From JANMDU01 sp043755865 (GTDB lineage: Bacteria > Pseudomonadota > Gammaproteobacteria > Burkholderiales > Burkholderiaceae_C), in NCBI GenBank assembly GCA_043755865.1, contig JAYUSD010000126.1, positions 1 through 45,983 on the forward strand: a DNA stretch of 45,983 bases. Reading direction: 5' to 3'. Position 1 is the first letter of the stretch, and each line of letters begins with the position of its first letter. Below, in pieces: positions 1-7,695 of the stretch. The notes under the pieces are model-generated. The model was not told the origin of the DNA. It made no database searches and saw only the letters and a program-made list of their open reading frames with translations. The translations under genes and the position numbers were made by a program.

Positions 1-623
1 GTTTGCAATAGCGCGTTGGAGGCTTTGAGCAGTGCCACATCGTTTTCCAGTTTTGTGAGCCGTCCCAAACTGTCGTCGGTGGGGATGAAGGCGCTGGCCG
101 ACGCAGACAAGGCGGCGATATCGACTTCACCGCAGAGCAAATGCGCCCAACGGTGCTCGCGCGATCCCGGCATTTTCGGCAACTTGACCACGCTTGGCAG
201 CCCGCCTTCGTCGCCGCGCTTTTGCAGCTCATCGAGCATGGTTTCTACGGCTGCACTGTCGGCAAATTTCGTCCAACGATCGCCATTGGTGCGCAGCTCG
301 GCGGGCGTTTGCGGGCCACGCAGCATGAGCAGCCCAAGAATCGCACCCTGATCGTCCGTGACTTTCAGGCCGCGATAGACGTTGTGTTCAAAGCGCGGCA
401 CACGGCTCGAACTGGCTTCAAACACTAAGCTGCGCGCTTTGAGCGCGTCCAGCGCTGCGCGCGCATCGTCATCGGAGACCTCCATGGTCGGGTCGCGGCT
501 GGTTTTTTGGTTGCATCCAAGCACCAAGGCGTTGAGCGAAAGCGGATAACTGTCGGGCACGGTACGGGCTTTTTCCATCAGCGTGGCGAGCACGCGGGCT
601 TCAATGGGAGTCAAAGTTTTCAT
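1..623 (-). CDS. yceH: YceH/DUF480 family protein (UPF0502), 3' end outside window
   Basis: The gene runs off the left edge; 207 codons are visible, read from ATG at 623. The protein shows the family hallmarks in order: LMEKARTVPDSYPLSLNAL near residues 15-33, the CNQKTSRDP box near 37-45, LRGPQTPAELR near 106-116 and PGSREHRWAHLL near 157-168. E. coli YceH is about 215 residues, so only a short tail is missing. The family folds as two winged-helix domains; its molecular role is not established, and DNA binding is only an inference from the fold. The start lies 22 bp from that of purN on the other strand, so promoters of the two must overlap the neighbouring coding region. Confidence 0.9.
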   Translation of the reverse strand, partial: MKTLTPIEARVLATLMEKARTVPDSYPLSLNALVLGCNQKTSRDPTMEVSDDDARAALDALKARSLVFEASSSRVPRFEHNVYRGLKVTDDQGAILGLLMLRGPQTPAELRTNGDRWTKFADSAAVETMLDELQKRGDEGGLPSVVKLPKMPGSREHRWAHLLCGEVDIAALSASASAFIPTDDSLGRLTKLENDVALLKASNALLQ

Positions 624-645
624 GCGAATGAGGATAATACAAAGG

Positions 646-1227
646 ATGAAGAATATCGTGATCTTAATTTCTGGTGGCGGCTCCAACATGGCCGCCATCG
701 TGAAAACTGCACAGCGCGAAAGCTGGGAAGCGACACTCTGCGCGCGCGTGGCTGCTGTGATCAGCAACACACCAGATGCAAAAGGATTGGCATTTGCCGC
801 CGCGCAGGGCATTACCACCCGCGTGTTGGATCACAAAGCCTTTGCGAGCCGCGAAGATTTCGATGCAGCTTTGGTGGCTGTGATTGATGAATTTGCGCCG
901 AGCTTGGTGGTGCTCGCGGGTTTCATGCGGATTCTCACGCCGGGCTTCGTCAACCACTTTAAGGGGCGTTTGATCAACATTCATCCATCGCTCTTGCCGG
1001 CCTTTGCGGGCTTGCACACCCATGCGCGGGCGATTGCCGCAGGCGTTAAGTTTGCTGGCGCAACGGTTCACCAAGTCACAGCTGAGCTCGATCACGGGCC
1101 GATTCTTGCGCAAGCAGTGGTGCCCGTGCTCCCGTCAGACGACGCTGATGCCTTGGCTGCACGTGTGCTCACGCAAGAGCATGTGATGTATCCGTTGGCC
1201 GTGAAACACCACTTGCTATCTAGTTGA
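646..1227 (+). CDS. purN: Phosphoribosylglycinamide formyltransferase 1
   Basis: Cytosolic purine-pathway enzyme that transfers a formyl group from 10-formyl-THF to GAR. The N-terminus MKNIVILISGGGSN matches the family start, so ATG 646 is preferred over in-frame ATGs at 622 and 628. Folate-site and catalytic residues are present: VVLAGFMRIL (~88-97), INIHPSLLP (~108-116, catalytic Asn and His) and ELDHGPI (~144-150, catalytic Asp). At 193 residues it is shorter than E. coli PurN (212); the last codons (LLSS then stop) lie in a dispersed repeat starting at 1215, which suggests that the repeat replaced the native C-terminal tail. The catalytic core is intact, so activity is expected. Confidence 0.96.
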   Translation: MKNIVILISGGGSNMAAIVKTAQRESWEATLCARVAAVISNTPDAKGLAFAAAQGITTRVLDHKAFASREDFDAALVAVIDEFAPSLVVLAGFMRILTPGFVNHFKGRLINIHPSLLPAFAGLHTHARAIAAGVKFAGATVHQVTAELDHGPILAQAVVPVLPSDDADALAARVLTQEHVMYPLAVKHHLLSS

Positions 1228-1278
1228 TAGCATTCGGCGTATATTCTATGCCGGCTATGTGCCTATTTTGCTTTGAAA
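1215..1278 (+). repeat. Dispersed repeat family B, copy 1
   Basis: Begins GCTATC, carries the conserved TATTCTATGCCGGCTA block at 1242-1257 and the T-rich tail ending CTTTGAAA. It supplies the stop codon and last residues of purN. Confidence 0.85.
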
Positions 1279-1332
1279 GTGCGTTGTAGGTCGTCATTGT
1301 GCCTGCGTTGGGCATCCTGTAACGCATGCTTG

Positions 1333-1668
1333 TCAAGCAGCAGCAGCTGCTGCTGCGCCAGAAAACAAAGCGGCGGCCTTTTGCTTGATCTCTAAAAGCT
1401 CCGAAGCCGTCACCGAATACTGCCCCGTCGTTTTATTGACTTGGATGCTGAATTCAACGTCTTTGCCCGCATTGGTCAGCTTGCCGCATGAAAAATCGTA
1501 GTCTTTGTTTTCCCACGGCAGACCGCTTGTGCCTTCGTCGTAATCTTGGTACTCCACGCGGGTGATCTCGCCGCTGGCAATATTGAGAAGCGCACTGGCA
1601 TGAATCACTTCATCAAACAACTCATCGTCGACCTGAATGGGTACCAATAAATCGCCTTTTTTGCTCAT
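1333..1668 (-). CDS. Hypothetical protein with poly-alanine C-terminus
   Basis: 111 residues starting MSKKGDLLVPIQVDDELFD. The start at 1668 is chosen because it removes a non-typical arginine/serine-rich extension that would be added by an upstream start at 1725. The protein is acidic and soluble looking, with no signal peptide or membrane segment. The only cysteine is in DFSCGKL. It ends in a run of seven alanines after LFSG, encoded by GC-rich GCA/GCT codons (CAGCAGCTGCTGCTG on the opposite strand). I do not recognise the family; beta-strand-like alternation (VEFSIQVNKTTGQYSVTASELLEIK) suggests a small beta-rich fold. It is probably a single-gene unit. Confidence 0.6.
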   Translation of the reverse strand: MSKKGDLLVPIQVDDELFDEVIHASALLNIASGEITRVEYQDYDEGTSGLPWENKDYDFSCGKLTNAGKDVEFSIQVNKTTGQYSVTASELLEIKQKAAALFSGAAAAAAA

Positions 1669-1903
1669 CTTTATCCTGAATGCGGTAGCTGACCGCTTTG
1701 TTTCGTTCGCGCAGCGTAGCTGCAATTCGCATATCTTATCTCGACCGCAAGCAACTTTCGATGGAAAGCGCTACACACCCGATCGCGCCCTTAGCAACCG
1801 CCGTGGGGGCGTTGCTCTTCCTTGCGCACACGAGTGCGCTGCATCCTCGCGCCTACCCACAACGGCAGCTAAAGACACGCTCGGGCGCGTTCAACCACCG
1901 CAT
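1669..1903. other. Intergenic stretch without recognised content
   Basis: Between two small minus-strand genes. I see no tRNA, terminator hairpin with T-run, or repeat-family copy here; the open frames across it have atypical composition and no family motif. It presumably carries the promoter of the gene starting at 1668. Confidence 0.4.
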
Positions 1904-2140
1904 TCAGAATAATTTCCTAAATCTGGGTTGCTCTATGCCGTCTATCACTACATTTTCGTTGAACATCGCCGCAGGCCGCACCCACAGGCCATGCTCACCG
2001 TAAAGCGCTCGGTACAACGTGAGGGGCTCGAGCGTTTCGCTGTGGCGCACCGTGCCCACCACGTCGTACTCCATGCCTTTGTAATGCATGTATCGCCCCG
2101 GCGGCGTGAGATTCAAAGGGGGAAGATCGGTGTCTGTCAT
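1904..2140 (-). CDS. DUF1653 domain protein
   Basis: 78 residues that are essentially one DUF1653 domain: GRYMHYKGMEYDVVG near residue 15, then RHSETLEPLTLYRALYG near 32 and LWVRPAAMF near 52, ending in PRFRKL. The pattern of hydrophobic and aromatic residues, and the HSET-LEP box, are diagnostic of the family. The function of DUF1653 is unknown; proteins are small, cytosolic and often solitary. The length is normal for the family. Start at MTDTDLPP is the only plausible one. Confidence 0.88.
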   Translation of the reverse strand: MTDTDLPPLNLTPPGRYMHYKGMEYDVVGTVRHSETLEPLTLYRALYGEHGLWVRPAAMFNENVVIDGIEQPRFRKLF

Positions 2141-2185
2141 GTTCGGTGGCTCACATGCTCACGCAGCATTGCAAAAGCATTGAGT

Positions 2186-2866
2186 TTACAAAAAGTGAGA
2201 TGTCAAGCAAGCCAGCAGGCCAAGAAAAAGCAGCACGCTAGATATTTTTAAGCGCATCAGCTGCTTTTTCAATTGTTGGCTTTCTTGGTGGATATTGCGT
2301 GAAGTCTTCTTCAGGCCTTTGTAGCGCAGCAAATGCTGCTTGAGCTCCGAGCGTTCTCCGCGCACGGCTTCGAGCAGTTGGAATAAGCTCTCTACTTGTT
2401 CATGTTGCGCAGCAGCGCCCACAGGACGCCCCGGCTCGATGCGTGGGCGGTAGTCGGGGTATTGCTCATGGGCAATATCCACCAATACCTCCAAGCTACC
2501 GGGTTTGGTGCTCCCGTAAAACAGCTCTTCTGACGGCAAGCTCTGGCTGTAGCGGGACTCATCAATTTCGCTGTCCATCGCCATGTAGTCGGCGCTCTTG
2601 CCCGACATTCGCCTTTGCCTGGCCAAAGCCGGATCAACCAAGCGCACCATATCCATCTGAATGAGCTCGCCTACCAAATCAAGAATATCGCCGAATCCTT
2701 TGAGATTGGTGGCGTAAGTGCCCAGATCTTGTTGGCCATCGACTGCGAGAAGCAGCAGGCGCAGATGCTTAGGCATCTCACGCGGATCCCGCTTGATGAG
2801 CGCATTCGCACGCTCGGTGCGCACAACAACGTAATGGCTGTAAAGCCCAAGCTCATTTAAATTCAT
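2186..2866 (-). CDS. Hypothetical protein, coiled coil and C-terminal membrane anchor
   Basis: 226 residues from MNLNELG; a start three codons upstream (2875) is equally possible. The N-terminal ~90 residues contain LRLLLLAVDGQQDLGTY and a following helix-rich region with the look of a small winged-helix domain of the type found in uncharacterised Burkholderiales regulators. The middle is polar and proline-rich. Residues ~155-205 are charged and heptad-like (VESLFQLLEAVRGERSELK, then SQQLKKQLMRLK), suggesting a coiled coil. It ends in one hydrophobic segment, ISSVLLFLGLLACLTSHFL, so it may be tail-anchored in the inner membrane. No family name can be given with confidence. Confidence 0.65.
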   Translation of the reverse strand: MNLNELGLYSHYVVVRTERANALIKRDPREMPKHLRLLLLAVDGQQDLGTYATNLKGFGDILDLVGELIQMDMVRLVDPALARQRRMSGKSADYMAMDSEIDESRYSQSLPSEELFYGSTKPGSLEVLVDIAHEQYPDYRPRIEPGRPVGAAAQHEQVESLFQLLEAVRGERSELKQHLLRYKGLKKTSRNIHQESQQLKKQLMRLKISSVLLFLGLLACLTSHFL

Positions 2867-3017
2867 GGCAAGCATGCAAACACAGTCTTTTCAGAGCAGT
2901 CGGTACGATTTATACATATAGATGATCTTAGCCGATGTGGGGCTGTATGCAGTGTGATGTGCGGCGCCGCTCTTGGCGAGCAACGTGTAACGATACGGAG
3001 GTGGGACAATACGGCTT

Positions 3018-4307
3018 ATGCATCCACAACAACTTCTCGAAGGCTGCGCCGAATTGGTCGCGCTTGTCATGCGCTTTGACCATCCGGCCGACAGCATTAT
3101 TTCTCGCTTTTTCAAAGAGCATCGCGGCTTAGGCCAGCGCGAGCGCGCTGTGCTGGCGGATACGGCTTATGGTGTGCTGCGGCATCGCGCCTTGTATGAG
3201 CTGATGGCGCGCAGTGCGCCCAAGGGCATGGGCAGTGTGCATCGCAAGCTGGCGATGCTGGCCTTTGCTGCGCCACGCGATTATTTGGTGGGCGGTATCT
3301 TGCCTTTGGAGCGCGCTTGGTTGGAGACCTGCGATGCGCAAGTGGCATCTGGCGAAGGCCTGCTCGATTTGCACAAACACAACCTTCCCGAATGGTTGGC
3401 CACGCTGCTGAAAGCGCAGTTGGGAGATCAATTTTGGCCCTTGGTAAAAACGCTCAACAATTCAGCGCCGCTGGATCTTCGCGTGAACACTTTCAAAGGA
3501 AATCGCGAGGCAGCCAGCAAAGAGCTGGGCTCTTTTGGTATCAAAACACAAGCAACGCCCTTTTCACCTTGGGGCTTGCGCATCCAAGGCAAGCCGGCTT
3601 TGAATACGCTGGCAATCTTCAAAGAAGGCCGCGTGGAAGTGCAAGACGAAGGCTCGCAATTGCTGGCTTTGCTGAGTGGCGCAAAGCGCGGCGAGATGGT
3701 GGGCGATTTCTGCGCGGGTGCGGGCGGCAAGACGCTGGCTCTGGGCGGCATGATGAAAAACACGGGTCGGCTCTACGCCTTTGACACCTCACAAAAACGC
3801 CTCGATGGCATGAAGCCGCGCTTGGCGCGCAGCGGCTTGTCGAACATTCACCCGGTCTGCATTGCCCACGAACGCGACGAGCGCATCAAACGCTTGGCCG
3901 GCAAGTTAGATCGCGTCTTGGTGGATGCGCCTTGCAGCGGCTTGGGCACGCTGCGGCGCAATCCGGATTTGAAGTGGCGGCAAAAAGAATCGGATGTGGC
4001 CGAGCTGGCTGCTTTGCAAACCAGAATTTTGCAAAGCGCCTCGCGGCTGGTCAAAAGCGGCGGGCGTTTGGTGTATGCCACATGCAGCTTGCTGCGCGAA
4101 GAAAATGAGACGATCGCCGAGGCCTTTGGCGCATTGAATGCGGATTTTGTACCGATGCTGGTGGGCGATATTTTGGAATCACAAAAAATTGAAAACGCGG
4201 CGAGTTTGTGCAGCGGCAGCTCGGATGCCCCAACGCAATACCTTCGCATGTGGCCGCACGTGCACAGCACGGATGGGTTTTTTGCAGCGGTGTGGCAGAG
4301 GAAATAA
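3018..4307 (+). CDS. RsmB/NOP-family SAM-dependent RNA methyltransferase
   Basis: 429-residue RNA (cytosine-5) methyltransferase. The N-terminal ~140 residues are the helical NusB-like or linker part (DHPADSIISRFFKEH, then RAVLADTAYGVLR). The catalytic domain shows the SAM loop VGDFCAGAGGKTLALGG (~229-245), the acidic motif LYAFDTSQKRLDGMK, motif IV RVLVDAPCSGLGTLRRNPD (~299-317) and motif VI LVYATCSLLREENE (~349-362). Both cysteines expected in RsmB/NOP enzymes (DAPCSG and ATCS) are present. It could be RsmB (m5C967 of 16S rRNA) or a related paralogue; many Burkholderiales carry two such genes, so I leave the symbol blank. A large inverted repeat follows its stop. Confidence 0.88.
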   Translation: MHPQQLLEGCAELVALVMRFDHPADSIISRFFKEHRGLGQRERAVLADTAYGVLRHRALYELMARSAPKGMGSVHRKLAMLAFAAPRDYLVGGILPLERAWLETCDAQVASGEGLLDLHKHNLPEWLATLLKAQLGDQFWPLVKTLNNSAPLDLRVNTFKGNREAASKELGSFGIKTQATPFSPWGLRIQGKPALNTLAIFKEGRVEVQDEGSQLLALLSGAKRGEMVGDFCAGAGGKTLALGGMMKNTGRLYAFDTSQKRLDGMKPRLARSGLSNIHPVCIAHERDERIKRLAGKLDRVLVDAPCSGLGTLRRNPDLKWRQKESDVAELAALQTRILQSASRLVKSGGRLVYATCSLLREENETIAEAFGALNADFVPMLVGDILESQKIENAASLCSGSSDAPTQYLRMWPHVHSTDGFFAAVWQRK

Positions 4308-4351
4308 TTTGTTTTGTGGATGTGCTGTGTATGGATAAAGAAACACAACAG

Positions 4352-4520
4352 CCGGACGCAGAAGAAAACAGCCAAAGTTACGCGAAAGACGCGAAAAGAA
4401 AAACACTAAATGATGAAAGGTGCAAATCGCGCATTTCGTCTCGCTCGCACTAACCGCGCCCCCATTTTGTATTGAATTTCTTGGTATCTCTTTCGCGTAA
4501 CTTTCGCGTTTTTCGCGCAA
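4352..4520. repeat. Family A inverted-repeat element, copy 1
   Basis: Lies between the convergent stops of the RsmB-like gene (4307) and the dehydrogenase (4536). Left arm begins CCGGACGC and contains AAGTTACGCGAAAGACGCG; right arm is TTTCGCGTAACTTTCGCG (4491-4508) followed by TTTTTCGCGC. The left arm is the most degraded of the five copies. Potential stem-loop spanning ~170 bp; may end transcription from both sides. Confidence 0.8.
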
Positions 4521-4535
4521 CGGCAATTCGTTTTC

Positions 4536-5420
4536 CTAGCCCCGCAAAAGTCTCAACATCTGCGAATCATCCTCATTTGCCATTCCAGATTCAAGCGCCT
4601 TGGTAAACAAGCCTGTCGCTACTCCACCCAACGGATTGTTGCAGCCAGCATCGCGAGCGGCTTGCATCGCCAGCTGGGTGTCTTTTGCCAGCAGCGTCAT
4701 GTGGGCGCCCGGTGGGCGGATGTTGCCCGCAATGGCGCGGCGCATACGATCAGAGCCGATCCAGCTTTGGCCGCTGGATTGCTCGATCACGTCGAGTGTG
4801 CGTCTGGCGTCCAAGCCCAATTTTTCGGCCATTGCTACTGCCTCCGTTGCCCCGACCAAATTGATTGCGGCCAGCAAATTATTGACCAGTTTCGTGCGCG
4901 CGCCGTCTCCGATGCGCTGGCTCACATGGAAGAGTTTGCTGGAGAGATCGCGCAGCAGGCGCTCGTGTTGTTTAAACAGTGCATCGTTGCAAGCGACCAT
5001 CAGGCTCATGCTGCCATCTCGCGCACGCAATGGCCCGCCACTCATGGGCGCCTCGATCATGCGAACGCCGTGGTCTGCAAGCAGCTTCGCGAAGCGCTCC
5101 GCATCTTGGGGCGAGATGGTGGGGCAAAGTATCACGCTATGCGTTTGCAGCGCGGCGGGCTCTGCCGACAACAAGCCATCCGCGCCGACAAGCACATTTT
5201 GAATCTGCACTGCATCAATCACGCAAATAATCGTTACTCCTGATTTCATAGCACTCTGCGCAGGTTGTATGCCGGCTACCACCCCTTTTTTCTCTAAAAA
5301 CGCCTCTTTAGTAGCATCCGTATCGCACACGTAGACGCTGTAGCCACGCGAGAGCAGATTGAGCGCCATCCCGCCGCCCATATTGCCAGCGCCGATGATA
5401 GAGATCGTTTTTATTACCAT
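4536..5420 (-). CDS. NAD(P)-dependent beta-hydroxyacid dehydrogenase (3-hydroxyisobutyrate dehydrogenase family)
   Basis: 294 residues, the normal family length. N-terminal Rossmann domain with IIGAGNMGGGMALNLLSRG (GxGxMGxxMAxNL motif, residues 8-26) and Asp in YVCDTDA favouring NAD(H). The substrate loop APMSGGPLRARDGSMSLM and the catalytic lysine in TKLVNNLLAAINLVGATEA (~190-208) are present. Substrate cannot be fixed: 3-hydroxyisobutyrate, tartronate semialdehyde, L-threonate or related acids are all possible. The segment VAGIQPAQSAMKS (~47-59) is encoded by an in-frame copy of the dispersed repeat B (reverse strand), in the loop between two Rossmann strands. It lies downstream of rodA but 150 bp of palindrome-bearing DNA separate them, so it probably has its own promoter. 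Confidence 0.88.
   Translation of the reverse strand: MVIKTISIIGAGNMGGGMALNLLSRGYSVYVCDTDATKEAFLEKKGVVAGIQPAQSAMKSGVTIICVIDAVQIQNVLVGADGLLSAEPAALQTHSVILCPTISPQDAERFAKLLADHGVRMIEAPMSGGPLRARDGSMSLMVACNDALFKQHERLLRDLSSKLFHVSQRIGDGARTKLVNNLLAAINLVGATEAVAMAEKLGLDARRTLDVIEQSSGQSWIGSDRMRRAIAGNIRPPGAHMTLLAKDTQLAMQAARDAGCNNPLGGVATGLFTKALESGMANEDDSQMLRLLRG
5234..5300 (+). repeat. Dispersed repeat family B, copy 2 (inside a CDS)
   Basis: Core CATAGCACTCTGCGCAG then TATGCCGGCTA at 5269-5279, tail to CTCTAAAAA. Read through on the opposite strand as VAGIQPAQSAM within the dehydrogenase gene. Confidence 0.85.
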
Positions 5421-5451
5421 CTCGTCTCGTATTTTTCAGGCACAGCCAGAG

Positions 5452-5543
5452 CCGTTTGCCCTGAGGTATTGTAGCCCCAAGCGATCCCTTCGATACGCGA
5501 AGCATACCCAGTCCAGAGCTTGTCGAAGGATCAGGGCAAACGG
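5452..5543. repeat. Family C palindromic repeat, copy 1
   Basis: Outer arms CCGTTTGCCCTGA (5452-5464) and TCAGGGCAAACGG (5531-5543) are exact complements; an inner pair CCCTTCGA / TCGAAGGA lies inside. The TGAGGTATTG and CTTGTCGAAGG words are shared with the copy at 22873. Could form a cruciform or an mRNA hairpin between rodA and the next gene. Confidence 0.8.
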
Positions 5544-5572
5544 TTTAAAGCGATGGGTATTGACCATTCGAC

Positions 5573-6727
5573 TCACGTCTGCATCAGCCGCTTGGATTTA
5601 GCAATCGACATCAAAATGCCCAAACCCAGCCCGAGGGTGACCATTGCTGTGCCGCCATAGCTAATGAAGGGCAGCGGCACGCCCACCACTGGCAAGATGC
5701 CACTGACCATGCCCATATTCACAAACGAATAAGTGAAGAAAATTGTGGTGACCGCACCCGCCAGCAAGCGAGAAAACATGGTGGGTGCATCCAGCGCAAT
5801 CATCAGGCCGCGCAAAATAAGAAAAAGATAGCTGCCAATCAGCAGCAAATTTCCAAACAGGCCAAACTCTTCCGAAAAAGCGGCAAAGATGAAATCGGTG
5901 GTGCGTTCGGGGATGAATTCCAAATGCGTTTGCGTGCCTTGCATGAAGCCTTTACCGAACAGGCCTCCCGAGCCAATTGCGATCATGCCTTGAATAATGT
6001 GAAAGCCTTTGCCCAATGGGTCTCGCGTGGGATCAAGCAAAGTGCACACGCGCTGGCGTTGGTATTCATGCAGCACACGCCAATTGACGCCATCCTCGCA
6101 AAGCGAATCGCCAAACACAACGATGAGTATCAGCCCGATCACGCATAAAGTTACCGGCACCGCAATCAATTTCCAAGGCAGCCCCGCAAAGAAAATCACC
6201 GCCAAACCAGCAAACAAAACCAGCAGCGCCGTGCCCAAATCTGGCTGCTTCATGATCAGCCCGACAGGAATGGCCAGTAGCATAGCCGCCACCAAAAAAT
6301 CGAGCGGCCGTAACTGCCCTTCACGCTTTTGAAACCACCAAGCCAGCATCAAAGGCAGGCCGATTTTTAAGATTTCACTGGGTTGAATGGTGATGCCCAC
6401 GTTCACCCAACGTGTCGCCCCCTTTTTGGTGATGCCAAACAGCGCCACAGCAATGAGCAGCGCCACGCCGGCAATATAGATCGGTACAGCAAAGCTCATG
6501 ATGCGCTGCGGCGAGACTTGCGCTGTGATGAAAAGAATGGTGCCCGCGATCAACATATTGCGGCCATGGTCTACAAAGCGCGTACCGTGGTCATAGCCAG
6601 AGGAATACATGATCAGCATGCCCGCCAATGCCAAAAGGAGCACAGCCAACGACAAAGGCCCATCAAAGCCTTGAAACAGCGGCAGAAGGCGCTGATACCA
6701 CCGAGGACGGTCAAAGACTGTGCGCAT
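5573..6727 (-). CDS. rodA: Rod-shape peptidoglycan glycosyltransferase RodA
   Basis: Inner-membrane SEDS-family glycan polymerase that works with a class B PBP (PBP2/MrdA) in the elongasome. 384 residues, about ten hydrophobic segments. Family motifs seen: YSSGYDHGTRFVDHGRN early, ATRWVNVGITIQPSEILK (~104-121), IMKQPDLGTALLVLFAG (~158-174, with the conserved Asp), FGKGFMQGTQTHLEFIPE (~254-271) and the C-terminal VVGVPLPFISYGGTAM. The usual RPSE is QPSE here, a common variant. ATG 6727 is preferred over an in-frame TTG at 6742, because the product then starts like other Burkholderiales RodA proteins. It begins 24 bp after the kinase stop and is likely co-transcribed with it. Confidence 0.94.
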   Translation of the reverse strand: MRTVFDRPRWYQRLLPLFQGFDGPLSLAVLLLALAGMLIMYSSGYDHGTRFVDHGRNMLIAGTILFITAQVSPQRIMSFAVPIYIAGVALLIAVALFGITKKGATRWVNVGITIQPSEILKIGLPLMLAWWFQKREGQLRPLDFLVAAMLLAIPVGLIMKQPDLGTALLVLFAGLAVIFFAGLPWKLIAVPVTLCVIGLILIVVFGDSLCEDGVNWRVLHEYQRQRVCTLLDPTRDPLGKGFHIIQGMIAIGSGGLFGKGFMQGTQTHLEFIPERTTDFIFAAFSEEFGLFGNLLLIGSYLFLILRGLMIALDAPTMFSRLLAGAVTTIFFTYSFVNMGMVSGILPVVGVPLPFISYGGTAMVTLGLGLGILMSIAKSKRLMQT

Positions 6728-6751
6728 GGTGATCAGCTGCAAATGGACAAT

Positions 6752-7663
6752 TTACAGCCCAAGCGCCGCACGGTCTAGGGTGTAATTCTGGCCGCCTTGC
6801 GAGGCTATTTTTATCGCTCCAATGGTGTTGCCTAGCTCGCAGCAGCGCGCCAAATCCCAACCGCGCTCTAGGCCAAAGAGCAGGGCGGCGCGGAAAGCAT
6901 CGCCGCAGCCAGTCGGGTCAACCACGGCGGCAGCGATTTTTCCAGGAACATGGACTTTGCTCCCGTTCGTCCAGACTTCACAGCCCTGATCAGCCAGCGT
7001 AACGACCAAGCCTTTGACCTTCATCGAAACATCCGCCATCGACCAACCGGTTTTCTCGGTCAGCATCGCGCCTTCGTAATCATTGACTGTCACGAAATCG
7101 GCCATCTCGATAAGCTCACGGTGCTCAGCGCCATCGAAAACGGGCAATTGTTGGCCGGGATCAAAGACGAAACCAATGCCGGCGGCTTTGAATTGGTGGG
7201 CGTGATCCCACATTGCATCGCGCCCATCGGGCGAGATGATGCCGATGCCCACGCCGTTGCTTCTTTCTGTGGGGTCAATGATGTTTTTATGTGCATTGGC
7301 CATCGCGCCAGGGTGAAAGCCGGTAATTTGGTTGTTGGCGCGATCCGTCATGATGGTGCACAGCGCGGTGTAGCTGCTGTTGTCGACCATCACGAGGCGC
7401 GTATCAATGCCCATTTTTTTGAAGCGATCCAAATAGTCGCTCGCATCCGGGCCAACAGCGCCCATCGGCAGCGGCTCGCCGCCCAATTGCTTTAAGCCGT
7501 AAGCGATGTTGCCAGCGCAGCCGCCGTATTCTTTGCGCATGCCGGGCACATAAAAAGAGACGTTGAGCTTGTGAATTTGGTCGGGCAGAATTTGGCTTGA
7601 AAAATCGCCCATGAAGCCGAGAATAGTGTCGATGGCAATGGAGCCGCAGATGATGGCAGACAT
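6752..7663 (-). CDS. PfkB-family carbohydrate (adenosine-like) kinase
   Basis: 303-residue cytosolic ribokinase-fold kinase. The first PfkB signature is YGGCAGNIAYGLKQLGG (~46-62); the second, with the catalytic Asp and anion hole, is VDPTGCGDAFRAALLFGLERG (split at ~237-255: DPTGCGDAF). The substrate-lid segment MRKEYGG precedes signature 1. The sequence resembles the bacterial adenosine kinase/ribokinase-like group found beside DUF3426 genes in Burkholderiales, but substrate is not determinable from sequence. It sits 32 bp downstream of the DUF3426 gene and upstream of rodA, suggesting a three-gene transcription unit. Confidence 0.9.
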   Translation of the reverse strand: MSAIICGSIAIDTILGFMGDFSSQILPDQIHKLNVSFYVPGMRKEYGGCAGNIAYGLKQLGGEPLPMGAVGPDASDYLDRFKKMGIDTRLVMVDNSSYTALCTIMTDRANNQITGFHPGAMANAHKNIIDPTERSNGVGIGIISPDGRDAMWDHAHQFKAAGIGFVFDPGQQLPVFDGAEHRELIEMADFVTVNDYEGAMLTEKTGWSMADVSMKVKGLVVTLADQGCEVWTNGSKVHVPGKIAAAVVDPTGCGDAFRAALLFGLERGWDLARCCELGNTIGAIKIASQGGQNYTLDRAALGL

Positions 7664-7695
7664 GGGGTGATGGTCTCGTGGTGATGGGTGGGCGT

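Noticed and set aside
16..428. Plus-strand open frames of 95-126 codons in the first 900 bp
   Set aside because: They overlap the yceH frame on the other strand, whose product matches a protein family. Their own products have no family motif.
5573..6742. TTG start for RodA at 6742
   Set aside because: It adds five residues not present in related proteins and has no better ribosome site than ATG 6727.
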